Source of the DNA: JBEIGE01 sp040382055
Lineage (GTDB): Bacteria > Pseudomonadota > Gammaproteobacteria > Burkholderiales > Burkholderiaceae_C
DNA length: 47,182 bases
Direction: 5' to 3'
Assembly: GCA_040382055.1 (NCBI GenBank)
Contig: JBEIGE010000025.1
Location: forward strand, 1 to 47,182
Of the stretch, positions 8,294 to 17,257 are shown one piece after another. Position 1 is the stretch's first letter. Every line of letters starts with the position of its first letter. The notes under the pieces are model-generated. The model did no database searches. It was not told the origin of the DNA and was given only the letters and a program-made list of their open reading frames with translations. The translations under genes were made by a program, and so were the position numbers.

Positions 8294-8322
8294 ATGTTAC
8301 ATAGTCTTTCGACGTTGTGCAA
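8294..8322 (-). promoter_or_regulatory. candidate sigma-70 promoter for cytochrome c'
   Basis: On the minus strand TTGCAC (8322-8317) and TAACAT (8299-8294) are 17 bases apart, about 85 bases before the cytochrome c' ATG. The -10 match is moderate. No clear FNR-type site is visible nearby. Confidence 0.35.
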
Positions 8323-8350
8323 TTTTTAGTGGTTTTGACTGGGGTAATTG

Positions 8351-9019
8351 ATGACTTATAAAGTAAGGGTCTGGGATCTTCCGACCCGCATTTTTCATTG
8401 GTCTTTGGTTCTTTGTATCCTTGGCCTCGTTGTCACCGGCCAGATTGGTGGAAATGCAATGACTTGGCATTTCAGGTTTGGCTACACCATGATCACCTTA
8501 CTGCTTTTCCGCGTCGTTTGGGGGTTTGTTGGCGGTAACTGGTCACGTTTTTCATCGTTCATCTATTCGCCTGCTACTATTTTCCATTACCTGCTAGGCA
8601 AGGGTAAGCCTGAGCACAGTGTGGGTCACAACCCTGTTGGCGCGGGGTCTGTTTTTGCCTTACTTTTTTTCTTATTAGCCCAAGTCGGCAGCGGTCTGAT
8701 CAGCGACGATGAGATTATGAACAGCGGCCCTCTGACGCGGTTTGTCTCTAATGCATGGGTTAGCCTGGCGACTTACTATCACAAGGATGTGGGCAAATTT
8801 ATCCTTCTAGCCCTTGTAATACTTCATGTTGCTGCTATTCTTTTTTATCTTTTACGTAAAAAGGAAAACCTGATAAAGCCCATGGTCTGGGGGGACAAGA
8901 TCACGAAAGCTGTTTTTCCGGATTCAAAAGATGATGTCAGGTCTCGTGTCTTGGCCTTGGCATTGCTGATGGTTTGCGCAGCGCTGGTTTACGGCATGCT
9001 CAGGTTTTCCGGTGCCTGA
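8351..9019 (+). CDS. cytochrome b561 family membrane protein
   Basis: A 222-residue integral membrane protein beginning MTYKVRVWDLPTRIFHWSL, the typical start of bacterial di-heme cytochrome b561/Ni-Fe hydrogenase b-type proteins. Histidines suited to heme binding occur in RIFHWSL, MTWHFRFGY and the late LVILHVAAIL span. Four or more membrane spans are expected. ATG 8351 is preferred over the TTG one codon earlier because GGGG lies 6 bases upstream. It probably moves electrons between the quinone pool and the divergently encoded cytochrome c'; that partnership is inferred from gene position. Confidence 0.88.
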   Translation: MTYKVRVWDLPTRIFHWSLVLCILGLVVTGQIGGNAMTWHFRFGYTMITLLLFRVVWGFVGGNWSRFSSFIYSPATIFHYLLGKGKPEHSVGHNPVGAGSVFALLFFLLAQVGSGLISDDEIMNSGPLTRFVSNAWVSLATYYHKDVGKFILLALVILHVAAILFYLLRKKENLIKPMVWGDKITKAVFPDSKDDVRSRVLALALLMVCAALVYGMLRFSGA

Positions 9020-9024
9020 GTCCT

Positions 9025-9846
9025 TTAGCGTTTGACTGCTTGTTGATAAAGAGGTGTCACCGCGCTTGCAACGCGAGTCAGTTCTTGCTGCCTGTTCTCA
9101 GGTGATGGATGTGTACTCATGAACTCAGGGGGTCTGGAGCCCCCTAGTCGGCCCATTTTTTGCCACAGCGTGACGGCTGCCATTGGATCAAAACCAGCTC
9201 TAGCCGCAAGCTCAACCCCGATCTCGTCTGCCTCTGACTCGGCCAGACGGCTTCTAGGCAAACTCAGTGTGACATTGCTGACCATATCTCCAAGCTGAGA
9301 CAGTATTTGACTACCTGTTACGACTGACAAAATGACACCAGGAAGCTGTGATGCGTATTGCAACGACACCTGCTCCCGGACATGCTCACGCAATGCATGC
9401 GCAATTTCATGCCCCATCACTGCGGCTATTTCTGCATCGGTTAATTCCAGTTTGTTAATTAGTCCTGAGTAGAAGCCAATTTTCCCACCAGCCATACAGA
9501 AGGCATTGACGTTGTCGCTTTGGAACACATTGACTTCCCAACGCCAGTGGCTTGCATCACTTCTGAAAATAGACGTTTGTGGAATCAGTTTGTTGGCTAT
9601 GCCTCGCACGCGCGCGAGCATCGCTGCATCCTGATTCAAGGTGTTTTTCTTTGCTGCTTCCTGAAGCATCTTCCGATAGGACTGCTCTGAAGATTGGTTC
9701 ATCTGCTGAGCGCTTACGGCCATGGATTGCGTGCGAGTAATTCCCACCGTTCCAGGTTTGGTTGTTTGAACCGTCTCGCAACCACCCATGGCTATTGCCA
9801 AAACCGATACCGAAACAAGCTTGACCCACCGAGAATGTTTTTTCAT
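9025..9846 (-). CDS. M48 family metalloprotease, lipoprotein
   Basis: A 273-residue zinc protease with a lipoprotein signal peptide (lipobox AMGGC, lipidated C23) and the zinc motif H146-E-I-A-H150. The third ligand is probably in ESEADEIGVELAARAGFDP. This is the LoiP/YcaL/BepA-like group, which works on outer-membrane protein quality control in the periplasm. The frame extends upstream to 9909, but start 9846 is chosen because it gives a proper signal peptide and because a terminator for the preceding gene lies just upstream at 9860-9890. It is convergent with cytochrome b561 with only 5 bases between stops. Confidence 0.9.
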   Translation of the reverse strand: MKKHSRWVKLVSVSVLAIAMGGCETVQTTKPGTVGITRTQSMAVSAQQMNQSSEQSYRKMLQEAAKKNTLNQDAAMLARVRGIANKLIPQTSIFRSDASHWRWEVNVFQSDNVNAFCMAGGKIGFYSGLINKLELTDAEIAAVMGHEIAHALREHVREQVSLQYASQLPGVILSVVTGSQILSQLGDMVSNVTLSLPRSRLAESEADEIGVELAARAGFDPMAAVTLWQKMGRLGGSRPPEFMSTHPSPENRQQELTRVASAVTPLYQQAVKR

Positions 9847-9859
9847 CGCTTCGCACCAT

Positions 9860-9890
9860 AAAAAAAGCCACACGGGTACGCGTGGCTTTT
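9860..9890 (-). terminator. intrinsic terminator after peroxiredoxin
   Basis: On the minus strand the stem GCCAC/GTGGC extends through flanking A/T pairs (AAAAGCCAC ... GTGGCTTTTTTT) and ends in a run of seven T. It lies about 76 bases past the peroxiredoxin stop and 14 bases before the protease ATG. Confidence 0.8.
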
Positions 9891-9965
9891 GATGCTTTTC
9901 CTCATCCAATACTCACCCGTGAGGCTTATGGTAGAACCTTTCCGCTGACATCGGGTTTAAGACTG

Positions 9966-10472
9966 TCAAGCCTTGGCTTGAGCCAATAGCGTTGTTGCGT
10001 CACTCACCTCAAACTTACCAGGACCCTCAACATTTAAAGATGCCACTTTCCCATCTTTAACCAGCATGGAGTAACGGTTGCTTCGCAAACCCATTCCACG
10101 CGATGTCAAGTCAAGTGTCAAGCCTGTCGCCTTGGTGAAGTCTGCACTACCATCAGCAAGCATGCGGACTTTGCTACCGGATTTTTGTTCGCGTGCCCAA
10201 GCACCCATTACGAAAGCATCGTTCACACTCACGCACCAAATTTCGTCGACGCCAGCTGCTTTGAGTTGGTCATAATTTTCAACATAACCGGGTACATGCT
10301 TTGCAGAGCAGGTGGGTGTAAAGGCCCCTGGAAGGGCAAATAAGGCAATTGTTTTACCGGCAGTAGCCTTGTTGACGTCTACCGGGTTAGGTCCAATGCT
10401 GCAGCCTTCGCCCTCAACTTCTGAATACTCCATCAAGGTGGTTGAAGGTAGTGTGTCGCCTACTTTGATCAT
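9966..10472 (-). CDS. peroxiredoxin (Prx5-like, AhpC/TSA superfamily)
   Basis: A 168-residue cytosolic thiol peroxidase. The peroxidatic cysteine is C55 in PGAFTPTCSAKHVPGY, the signature of Prx5-type enzymes; the conserved WAREQ and SNRYSMLVKDG segments are also there. It reduces H2O2 and alkyl hydroperoxides using glutathione or thioredoxin. An ATG four codons upstream exists (10484), but ATG 10472 has GGAG six bases upstream and yields the family N-terminus MIKVGDTLP. It lies directly downstream of the ribosomal operon terminator and ends in its own terminator, so it is likely a single-gene transcript. Confidence 0.93.
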   Translation of the reverse strand: MIKVGDTLPSTTLMEYSEVEGEGCSIGPNPVDVNKATAGKTIALFALPGAFTPTCSAKHVPGYVENYDQLKAAGVDEIWCVSVNDAFVMGAWAREQKSGSKVRMLADGSADFTKATGLTLDLTSRGMGLRSNRYSMLVKDGKVASLNVEGPGKFEVSDATTLLAQAKA

Positions 10473-10510
10473 GACAAGCTCCATTTAAGTAAATTGTGAA
10501 TCCCATTGAA

Positions 10511-10533
10511 AACGGCTCACATGGTGAGCCGTT
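10511..10533 (-). terminator. terminator ending the S10 ribosomal operon
   Basis: A perfect 10-base stem, AACGGCTCAC (10511-10520) and GTGAGCCGTT (10524-10533), with a 3-base loop. On the minus strand it is followed by TTTTC. It lies 33 bases after the rpsQ stop and before the peroxiredoxin gene. Confidence 0.85.
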
Positions 10534-10566
10534 GACTTGCTTTTTGCGGTCTACAAGCCTGAAGGC

Positions 10567-10836
10567 TTAGACCACAATAGCCTTTTCTACCAAGCGGCTT
10601 GCAATCCAGTTCTTAGTCTTGGAAATGGGTTTGCTCTCGGTGATCTCAATCATATCTCCCATTTTGTATTCGCCTTTTTCATCGTGAGCATGGTACTTGC
10701 TGGATTTACCAACAATTTTTCCATAAAGCTCGTGCTTGACCCGGCGCTCCACAAGAACTGTTACAGTTTTTGCTCGCTTGTCACTAACAACCTTGCCAAT
10801 CAAGGTTCGCTTGAGGGATTTTTTTGCTTCCGTCAT
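10567..10836 (-). CDS. rpsQ: 30S ribosomal protein S17
   Basis: 89 residues with the S17 core KRTLIGKVVSDKRAKTVTVLVERR and the KYHAHDEKGEYKMGD loop; it binds 16S rRNA early in 30S assembly. It is the last gene of the S10 cluster and is followed by a strong hairpin terminator, so rplN and the spc genes do not continue here. The intergenic distance to rpmC is 11 bases. Confidence 0.97.
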   Translation of the reverse strand: MTEAKKSLKRTLIGKVVSDKRAKTVTVLVERRVKHELYGKIVGKSSKYHAHDEKGEYKMGDMIEITESKPISKTKNWIASRLVEKAIVV

Positions 10837-10847
10837 GGTTCGCCTCT

Positions 10848-11054
10848 TTATTTAGCAGTTTTTTCTGCAGATTGCTTCTCGGCAAGAATCGTCTTGGCGC
10901 GAGCAATATCACGGCGTGTTGAGCGCAGCGTTGCTGTGTTGTTAAGTTGTTGCGTTGCTTTTTGCATGCGCAAACCAAAGTGGGCTTTTTGCAAAGACTT
11001 CACTTCCGTTTGAAGACCAGCAACATCTTTTTGGCGTAGTTCAGTAGCTTTCAT
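10848..11054 (-). CDS. rpmC: 50S ribosomal protein L29
   Basis: 68 residues, two long helices starting MKATELRQKDV and containing KAHFGLRMQKATQQL, the L29 signature region. It sits by the peptide exit tunnel and contacts signal recognition particle and trigger factor. The Lys/Ala-rich C-terminal tail makes it a few residues longer than the E. coli protein. It is between rplP and rpsQ in the usual order. Confidence 0.96.
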   Translation of the reverse strand: MKATELRQKDVAGLQTEVKSLQKAHFGLRMQKATQQLNNTATLRSTRRDIARAKTILAEKQSAEKTAK

Positions 11055-11070
11055 TTCTTCATTATCCTGA

Positions 11071-11487
11071 TTACTGGCCGATCATGCGGCTGACGAAGGT
11101 CGTACGTAATGGCAGCTTGGCAGCAGCCAAGCGAAACGCTTGACGAGCCAACTCTTCCGAAACGCCAACAATCTCAAACACAATTTTTCCTGGCTGTATT
11201 TCAGCCACATAGTATTCGGGGTTACCTTTACCATTTCCCATACGGACCTCAGCAGGTTTTTGGGAGATTGGCTTGTCTGGGAAAACGCGAATCCAGATTC
11301 TTCCACCCCTTTTGACATGGCGTGAAATCGCGCGACGGGCACTCTCAATTTGGCGGGCCGTCAAACGACCCCGGTCAGTGCACTTGAGTCCGAAATCGCC
11401 GAACGCAACAGAACTTCCACGTGTGGCGATTCCGGTATTGCGTCCCTTTTGCTCTTTGCGGTATTTTCTACGAGCAGGTTGCAGCAT
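11071..11487 (-). CDS. rplP: 50S ribosomal protein L16
   Basis: 138 residues, the standard length, with MLQPARRKYRKEQKGRN at the start and the GRIWIRVFPDKPISQKP and RMGNGKGNPEYYVA segments that line the A-site tRNA region of the 50S subunit. It lies 2 bases downstream of the rpsC stop and 16 bases upstream of rpmC. Confidence 0.98.
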   Translation of the reverse strand: MLQPARRKYRKEQKGRNTGIATRGSSVAFGDFGLKCTDRGRLTARQIESARRAISRHVKRGGRIWIRVFPDKPISQKPAEVRMGNGKGNPEYYVAEIQPGKIVFEIVGVSEELARQAFRLAAAKLPLRTTFVSRMIGQ

Positions 11488-11489
11488 AT

Positions 11490-12383
11490 TTATTCTCCTT
11501 TTGGTCCGTCAGCTGCTGCAGCTGGCGCGGCGACTTTGCGTACGCGCTTAACGGCGGTTTTTGGGGCCTCTGATCCGGTGGTGGCTTCAGCAGGCTTGTC
11601 ACTTCCATCAGCAGGAGCAGTATTTGCGCCAGCAGGACGTCGTGCACCACGGGGCGCTGGGCGATCTGTTCCTGGACGGGCATCACGGCGAGGCGCACGA
11701 GGACGACGCTCTTCTTCGAGCCGCGGCTCGGTCGCTGCGGCGGGTAGATCATTGCGGCCCAAAGTATCACCCTTGTAAACCCAGACTTTCACACCAATCA
11801 CACCGTAAGTGGTTTTGGCTTCAGAAGTTCCGTAATCGATGTCCGCACGCAAGGTGTGAAGTGGCACACGGCCTTCACGGTACCACTCGCATCGCGCGAT
11901 TTCAATACCGTTCAAACGTCCAGAAGACATGATTTTGATGCCAAGAGCACCCAATCGCATGGCATTTTGCATAGCACGCTTCATGGCTCGACGGAACATG
12001 ATCCGCTTTTCGAGCTGCTGCGTAATGCTGTCAGCTATGAGTTTCGCATCGATTTCCGGCTTGCGCACTTCTTCGATATTGACGGCAACGGGCACGCCCA
12101 GTTGCTTACCAAGATCACGCTTGAGGTTTTCAATATCCTCGCCCTTTTTTCCGATGACTACGCCCGGACGTGCAGAAAAAATAGTGATTCGAGCATTTTT
12201 AGCGGGGCGCTCGATCAGGATGCGAGAAACTGATGCGTTTTTAAGCTTGACCTTGAGGTACTCACGTACTTTTATATCTTCAGCCAACATGCCTGCAAAA
12301 TCACGGTTGCTAGCGTACCACCGTGATGTCCAGTTTCTACTGACTGACAGGCGAAAGCCTGTAGGATTGATTTTTTGTCCCAT
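11490..12383 (-). CDS. rpsC: 30S ribosomal protein S3, with long C-terminal tail
   Basis: S3 lies at the mRNA entry tunnel and has helicase activity with S4 and S5. The 297-residue protein starts MGQKINPTGFRL (ATG 12383; a frame extension to 12410 is not used) and carries the KH-domain loop VVIGKKGEDI and the VWVYKGDTLGR end of the conserved core near residue 220. After that comes a tail of about 75 residues rich in Ala, Pro and Arg. E. coli S3 is 233 residues, so this tail is well beyond the usual size, as I recall for Comamonadaceae. No internal stop or frameshift is seen. Confidence 0.97.
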   Translation of the reverse strand: MGQKINPTGFRLSVSRNWTSRWYASNRDFAGMLAEDIKVREYLKVKLKNASVSRILIERPAKNARITIFSARPGVVIGKKGEDIENLKRDLGKQLGVPVAVNIEEVRKPEIDAKLIADSITQQLEKRIMFRRAMKRAMQNAMRLGALGIKIMSSGRLNGIEIARCEWYREGRVPLHTLRADIDYGTSEAKTTYGVIGVKVWVYKGDTLGRNDLPAAATEPRLEEERRPRAPRRDARPGTDRPAPRGARRPAGANTAPADGSDKPAEATTGSEAPKTAVKRVRKVAAPAAAADGPKGE

Positions 12384-12399
12384 ATCTTTCAGACCTCTT

Positions 12400-12729
12400 T
12401 CAGTTTCCAACCGTCACGTACACATGGCACGTGGGCTTGCTGATACGGTTACCCCGACCTTTTGCGCGGGCAGTAAATCGCTTGAGTGTTGCGCCTTGTT
12501 CGACATAGATGGTTTTCACCTTTAATTCATCGATGTCAGCGCCGTCATTGTGCTCAGCGTTTGCTATCGCCGACTCCAGTACCTTCTTGATAATCACAGC
12601 CGCTTTTTTCTGTGTGAATTGCAAGATGTTGAGGGCTTGATCCACCTTTTTGCCACGGATCAGGTCGGCGACAAGACGGCCTTTATCAAATGAGAGGCGA
12701 ACGCCACGCAGGGTTGCTCGTGTTTCCAT
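12400..12729 (-). CDS. rplV: 50S ribosomal protein L22
   Basis: 109 residues from METRATLRGVRLS, chosen over an upstream in-frame start at 12819 because ATG 12729 matches the family start and follows the rpsS stop. The conserved beta-hairpin that reaches into the exit tunnel (near ATLKRFTARAKGRGNRI) is present; that hairpin is the site of macrolide-resistance changes in other bacteria. Sixteen bases separate it from rpsC. Confidence 0.97.
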   Translation of the reverse strand: METRATLRGVRLSFDKGRLVADLIRGKKVDQALNILQFTQKKAAVIIKKVLESAIANAEHNDGADIDELKVKTIYVEQGATLKRFTARAKGRGNRISKPTCHVYVTVGN

Positions 12730-12739
12730 GGTCAACTCC

Positions 12740-13018
12740 TTATTTCTTTTGGACTTTTTTGTCCGCTGGATGACCCTTGAAAGTCCGAGTGAGCGCAAAC
12801 TCACCCAGCTTATGGCCAACCATTTGATCGGTGATGTAAACAGGTACGTGCTGCTTGCCGTTATGAACAGCGATCGTCAGACCGATGAACTCGGGCAGAA
12901 TCATTGAGCGACGTGACCATGTCTTGATCGGCTTTTTATCCTTGGTAGTCACAGCTTTGTCGGCTTTAGCTACCAGGTGATGGTCCACGAACGGACCCTT
13001 TTTGAGAGAGCGAGTCAT
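12740..13018 (-). CDS. rpsS: 30S ribosomal protein S19
   Basis: 92 residues beginning MTRSLKKGPFVDHHL, with the KTWSRRSMILPEFIG and VYITDQMVGHKLGEFALTRT signatures. It forms part of the head of the 30S subunit with S13. It lies between rplB (11-base gap) and rplV in canonical order. Confidence 0.98.
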   Translation of the reverse strand: MTRSLKKGPFVDHHLVAKADKAVTTKDKKPIKTWSRRSMILPEFIGLTIAVHNGKQHVPVYITDQMVGHKLGEFALTRTFKGHPADKKVQKK

Positions 13019-13029
13019 TTGCGTTCCCT

Positions 13030-13854
13030 TTACTTCTTACGACGCGACACAATCATGACCTGTGTGCGCTTGTTGTTACGGGTACGGTAACCCTTGGTGA
13101 GATTACCCCAAGGATCGACTGGATGACGGCCCTCACCCGTCTTGCCTTCACCACCACCGTGGGGGTGATCGACAGGGTTCATGACGACGCCGCGAACGGT
13201 TGGACGGATACCCATCCAACGCTTTACACCGGCCTTGCCTAGTTGACGCAGACTATGCTCTTCGTTGGCAACCTGACCAATGGTGGCACGACATTCGATG
13301 TGAATCTTACGAACCTCACCTGAACGCATACGCACCTGGGCATAAGTACCCTCGCGGGCCAACAAAGTAGCTGACGTTCCTGCTGAGCGGACAATCTGCG
13401 CACCTTTACCCACTTGCAACTCAATGCAATGAATGATGGAGCCCACGGGAATATTACGAATTGGCAAAGTGTTGCCAACACGAATCGGCGCTTCAGATCC
13501 GCTCATGATGCTCGATCCGACTTCAAGCCCCCTCGGCGCAATGATGTAGTGACGCTCACCATCCGCGTAGCAAACCAGTGCAATGTGCGCGGACCGGTTG
13601 GGATCGTATTCAATACGCTCCACCTTAGCCGGAATTCCATCTTTGATACGGCGAAAATCAACAACGCGGTAATGATGCTTGTGACCACCACCCTTATGGC
13701 GGGTAGTAATGTGGCCATTGTTGTTACGACCTGCATGCTGGAACTGAGGCTCCAACAAAGGGGCGTAAGGAGCACCTTTAAACAGGTGATCTCTGGAGAT
13801 CTTCACTACGCCACGACGGCCTGGTGAAGTTGGTTTCATCTTAATAACAGCCAT
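13030..13854 (-). CDS. rplB: 50S ribosomal protein L2
   Basis: 274 residues starting MAVIKMKPTSPGRRG, with the GRNNNGHITTRHKGGGHK region and the VDHPHGGGEGKTGEGR loop that reaches the peptidyl transferase centre, including the conserved histidine in that motif. Length and motifs are normal. It starts 2 bases after the rplW stop. Confidence 0.98.
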   Translation of the reverse strand: MAVIKMKPTSPGRRGVVKISRDHLFKGAPYAPLLEPQFQHAGRNNNGHITTRHKGGGHKHHYRVVDFRRIKDGIPAKVERIEYDPNRSAHIALVCYADGERHYIIAPRGLEVGSSIMSGSEAPIRVGNTLPIRNIPVGSIIHCIELQVGKGAQIVRSAGTSATLLAREGTYAQVRMRSGEVRKIHIECRATIGQVANEEHSLRQLGKAGVKRWMGIRPTVRGVVMNPVDHPHGGGEGKTGEGRHPVDPWGNLTKGYRTRNNKRTQVMIVSRRKK

Positions 13855-13856
13855 GA

Positions 13857-14171
13857 TTAAGCAGCCTCCCCACCGAGATTCAACTCTTGTCCAGCCATCA
13901 ACGTGACATAAGCTTTACGGATGTTGTCACGACGGCCATTGGACTTGCCGAAGCGCTTCGCTTTGCCCTTCGTATTGACAACTGCAACAGCCTTTACACT
14001 GACTTTGAACATTAATTCCACAGCGGCCTTAATTTCAGGCTTAGTGGCGTCTTGCAGTACTTTAAAGGTCACAGAATTGCTTTTTTCAGCAATCATGGTG
14101 GCCTTCTCGGAGACAATTGGAGCGACCAAAACCTGCATCAGTCGGCCCTCATCAAATTTGACGGCGCTCAT
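13857..14171 (-). CDS. rplW: 50S ribosomal protein L23
   Basis: 104 residues with VLVAPIVSEKATMIAEKSN and the RFGKSNGRRDNIRKAYVTL segments. L23 is the exit-site docking point for trigger factor and SRP. Its ATG overlaps the rplD stop by 4 bases (ATGA), so the two are translationally coupled. Confidence 0.97.
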   Translation of the reverse strand: MSAVKFDEGRLMQVLVAPIVSEKATMIAEKSNSVTFKVLQDATKPEIKAAVELMFKVSVKAVAVVNTKGKAKRFGKSNGRRDNIRKAYVTLMAGQELNLGGEAA

Positions 14172-14788
14172 GCGAACATCTCCTTGAGTTTCTCGATGGC
14201 AGCCTTGGTGACAAGGACCTTCCGGTAATGGACCAAGGAGAGTGGATCCGCATATCGCGGCTCTACCACCAGAACATTGACCAGGTTGCGCGAGGCAAGA
14301 TAAAGGTTTTCATCAACCTCATCTGAAATCACCATCACCGAATCAAGATTCATGGCCTTGAATTTGGCTGCAAGTGGCTTTGTTTTCGGAGACTCAACCT
14401 TAAGGGAGTCTACGACAGCAAGTCGACCCTCGCGAACCAACTGCGAGAAGATGGACGCCATACCTGCGCGGTACATCTTTTTGTTGATCTTCTGTGCGAA
14501 GTTTTCGTCAGGCATGTTCGGGAAGATACGACCGCCTCCGCGCCACAAAGGCGATGAGGTCATACCCGCACGTGCTCGGCCAGTTCCCTTTTGCTTAAAG
14601 GGCTTTTTGGTCGAGTGCTTGACCTGTTCACGGTCTTTTTGAGCGCGCGTTCCTTGACGGGCGTTCGCCTGAAAAGCAACAACTACTTGGTGTACCAAAT
14701 CTTCGTTGTATTCACGTCCAAAAACCGTTTCGGGCGCTTCGTACTTCGATGATGCCTGGCCTTGATCATTGAGGAGTTCGAGTTGCAT
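14168..14788 (-). CDS. rplD: 50S ribosomal protein L4
   Basis: 206 residues with the exit-tunnel loop containing KKPFKQKGTGRARAGM and the SPLWRGGGRIFP motif. In E. coli L4 also represses the S10 operon through a leader before rpsJ; no equivalent leader was recognised here, and the promoter found lies between rpsJ and rplC. The ATG shares one base with the rplC stop (TAATG). Confidence 0.97.
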   Translation of the reverse strand: MQLELLNDQGQASSKYEAPETVFGREYNEDLVHQVVVAFQANARQGTRAQKDREQVKHSTKKPFKQKGTGRARAGMTSSPLWRGGGRIFPNMPDENFAQKINKKMYRAGMASIFSQLVREGRLAVVDSLKVESPKTKPLAAKFKAMNLDSVMVISDEVDENLYLASRNLVNVLVVEPRYADPLSLVHYRKVLVTKAAIEKLKEMFA

Positions 14789-15468
14789 TAGTTCGCTCCC
14801 TTCGCACTTTTTGCCTTGACCTTGATAGCCGGACGAACAGTTACGAAACCACCAGAAGACCCGGGGATTGCCCCCTTGATGAGCAACAACTGCCTGGCTT
14901 CATCAATCCGGACCACATCGAGGTTTTGAGTTGTTTTGGTGACATCACCCAAGTGACCGGTCATGCGCTTGCCTGGAAACACACGACCCGGATCCTGAGC
15001 CATACCAATCGAGCCAGGCACATTGTGCGAACGGCTATTACCGTGAGATGCCCTCTGCGAGCTCATATTATGGCGTTTGATGGTTCCCGCATAGCCCTTG
15101 CCAATGGAGGTACCCTGCACGTCAACTTTTTGGCCCACCTCAAAAACAGAGGAAACGGCCACGCTGGATCCCGCTTCGTACTGCGAGGCCGCGTCGGCTG
15201 TAACACGGAATTCCTGGGTAATTTCACCAGCTTCAACACCGGCCTTGGCCATGTGACCGGCTTGTGGCTTGGAAACGCGGGAAGCTTTCTTGGTGCCAAA
15301 CGTTACCTGCAGTGCAACGTAGCCATCATTTTCAATGGATTTGATCTGAGTCACGCGGTTGTTTGAAACGTCAACCACCGTCACAGGAATTGCATCCCCG
15401 TCATCGGTGAATAGGCGCATCATGCCAACCTTGCGACCCAGTAACCCCAAGGAGTTACTAAGACTCAT
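14788..15468 (-). CDS. rplC: 50S ribosomal protein L3
   Basis: 226 residues beginning MSLSNSLGLLGRKVGM, with the GKGYAGTIKRHNMSSQRASHG-type central extension and the PGRVFPGKRMTGHLG region near the peptidyl transferase centre. ATG 15468 is preceded by GGAG, which beats the in-frame start at 15489. A 163-base gap before it holds a promoter candidate, so this gene may head its own transcript as well as reading on from rpsJ. Confidence 0.98.
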   Translation of the reverse strand: MSLSNSLGLLGRKVGMMRLFTDDGDAIPVTVVDVSNNRVTQIKSIENDGYVALQVTFGTKKASRVSKPQAGHMAKAGVEAGEITQEFRVTADAASQYEAGSSVAVSSVFEVGQKVDVQGTSIGKGYAGTIKRHNMSSQRASHGNSRSHNVPGSIGMAQDPGRVFPGKRMTGHLGDVTKTTQNLDVVRIDEARQLLLIKGAIPGSSGGFVTVRPAIKVKAKSAKGAN

Positions 15469-15577
15469 TTTTTTCTCCGTTACTTCCACCGCTGTAACTT
15501 CAATTGGTTACAACGTTTTGTCGTGAAAGACTGTTAATAAAGACTGCTTTTCCCTTTTGAAAAAAGCATAGCCCACT

Positions 15578-15606
15578 ATTTTAGCTGGAAACCATCGGCA
15601 ACGCAA
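15578..15606 (-). promoter_or_regulatory. candidate sigma-70 promoter upstream of rplC
   Basis: On the minus strand TTGCGT (15606-15601) and TAAAAT (15583-15578) are 17 bases apart, about 110 bases before the rplC ATG and just after rpsJ. It would give the rplC-rpsQ genes an input in addition to the upstream str promoter. Confidence 0.55.
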
Positions 15607-15631
15607 CGAGATTTCATGGCTTTTCTACAAC

Positions 15632-15946
15632 CTATTGCAGTTTAATTTCTACATCCACGCCCGCAGGGAGATCTAGTTTCATCAGTGCATCAACAGTCTT
15701 GTCGGTCGGGTCAACGATATCCATGAGGCGCTGGTGCGTACGAATCTCCAGTTGATCGCGGCTGGTCTTGTTCACGTGGGGAGAACGCAAGATATCAAAA
15801 CGCTTAATGCGGGTCGGCAATGGAACAGGGCCCTTCACGATTGCACCCGTTCGTTTGGCTGTGTCGACAATTTCAGCTGCAGACTGGTCAATCAACTTGT
15901 AGTCAAAGGCTTTGAGGCGAATTCGGATTTTTTGTTTATTTGCCAT
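15632..15946 (-). CDS. rpsJ: 30S ribosomal protein S10
   Basis: 104 residues starting MANKQKIRIRLKAFDYKL, with the PLPTRIKRF and HVNKTSRDQLEIRTHQR segments. S10 is part of the 30S head and, as NusE, takes part in transcription antitermination with NusB. It follows tuf by 9 bases, so here rpsJ is attached to the str operon and separated from rplC by a 163-base gap. Confidence 0.98.
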   Translation of the reverse strand: MANKQKIRIRLKAFDYKLIDQSAAEIVDTAKRTGAIVKGPVPLPTRIKRFDILRSPHVNKTSRDQLEIRTHQRLMDIVDPTDKTVDALMKLDLPAGVDVEIKLQ

Positions 15947-15955
15947 GATTTTTCC

Positions 15956-17146
<1,191 letters not shown>

Positions 17147-17257
17147 TTTCAAATCTCCAATGAACAATTACCCGTGTCAAGGTTTAATGTTTGCATGATG
17201 TTGCTGATTCACCTCGCACGGGTACAAGGCGGCACACCATCGCAGACAGCTTATAAA

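Noticed and set aside
17160..17225. TTGACA and a long-range ACCCGTG/CACGGGT repeat upstream of tuf
   Set aside because: No -10 box occurs at the right spacing, it is too close to the start codon and the 39-base loop makes the repeat unconvincing.
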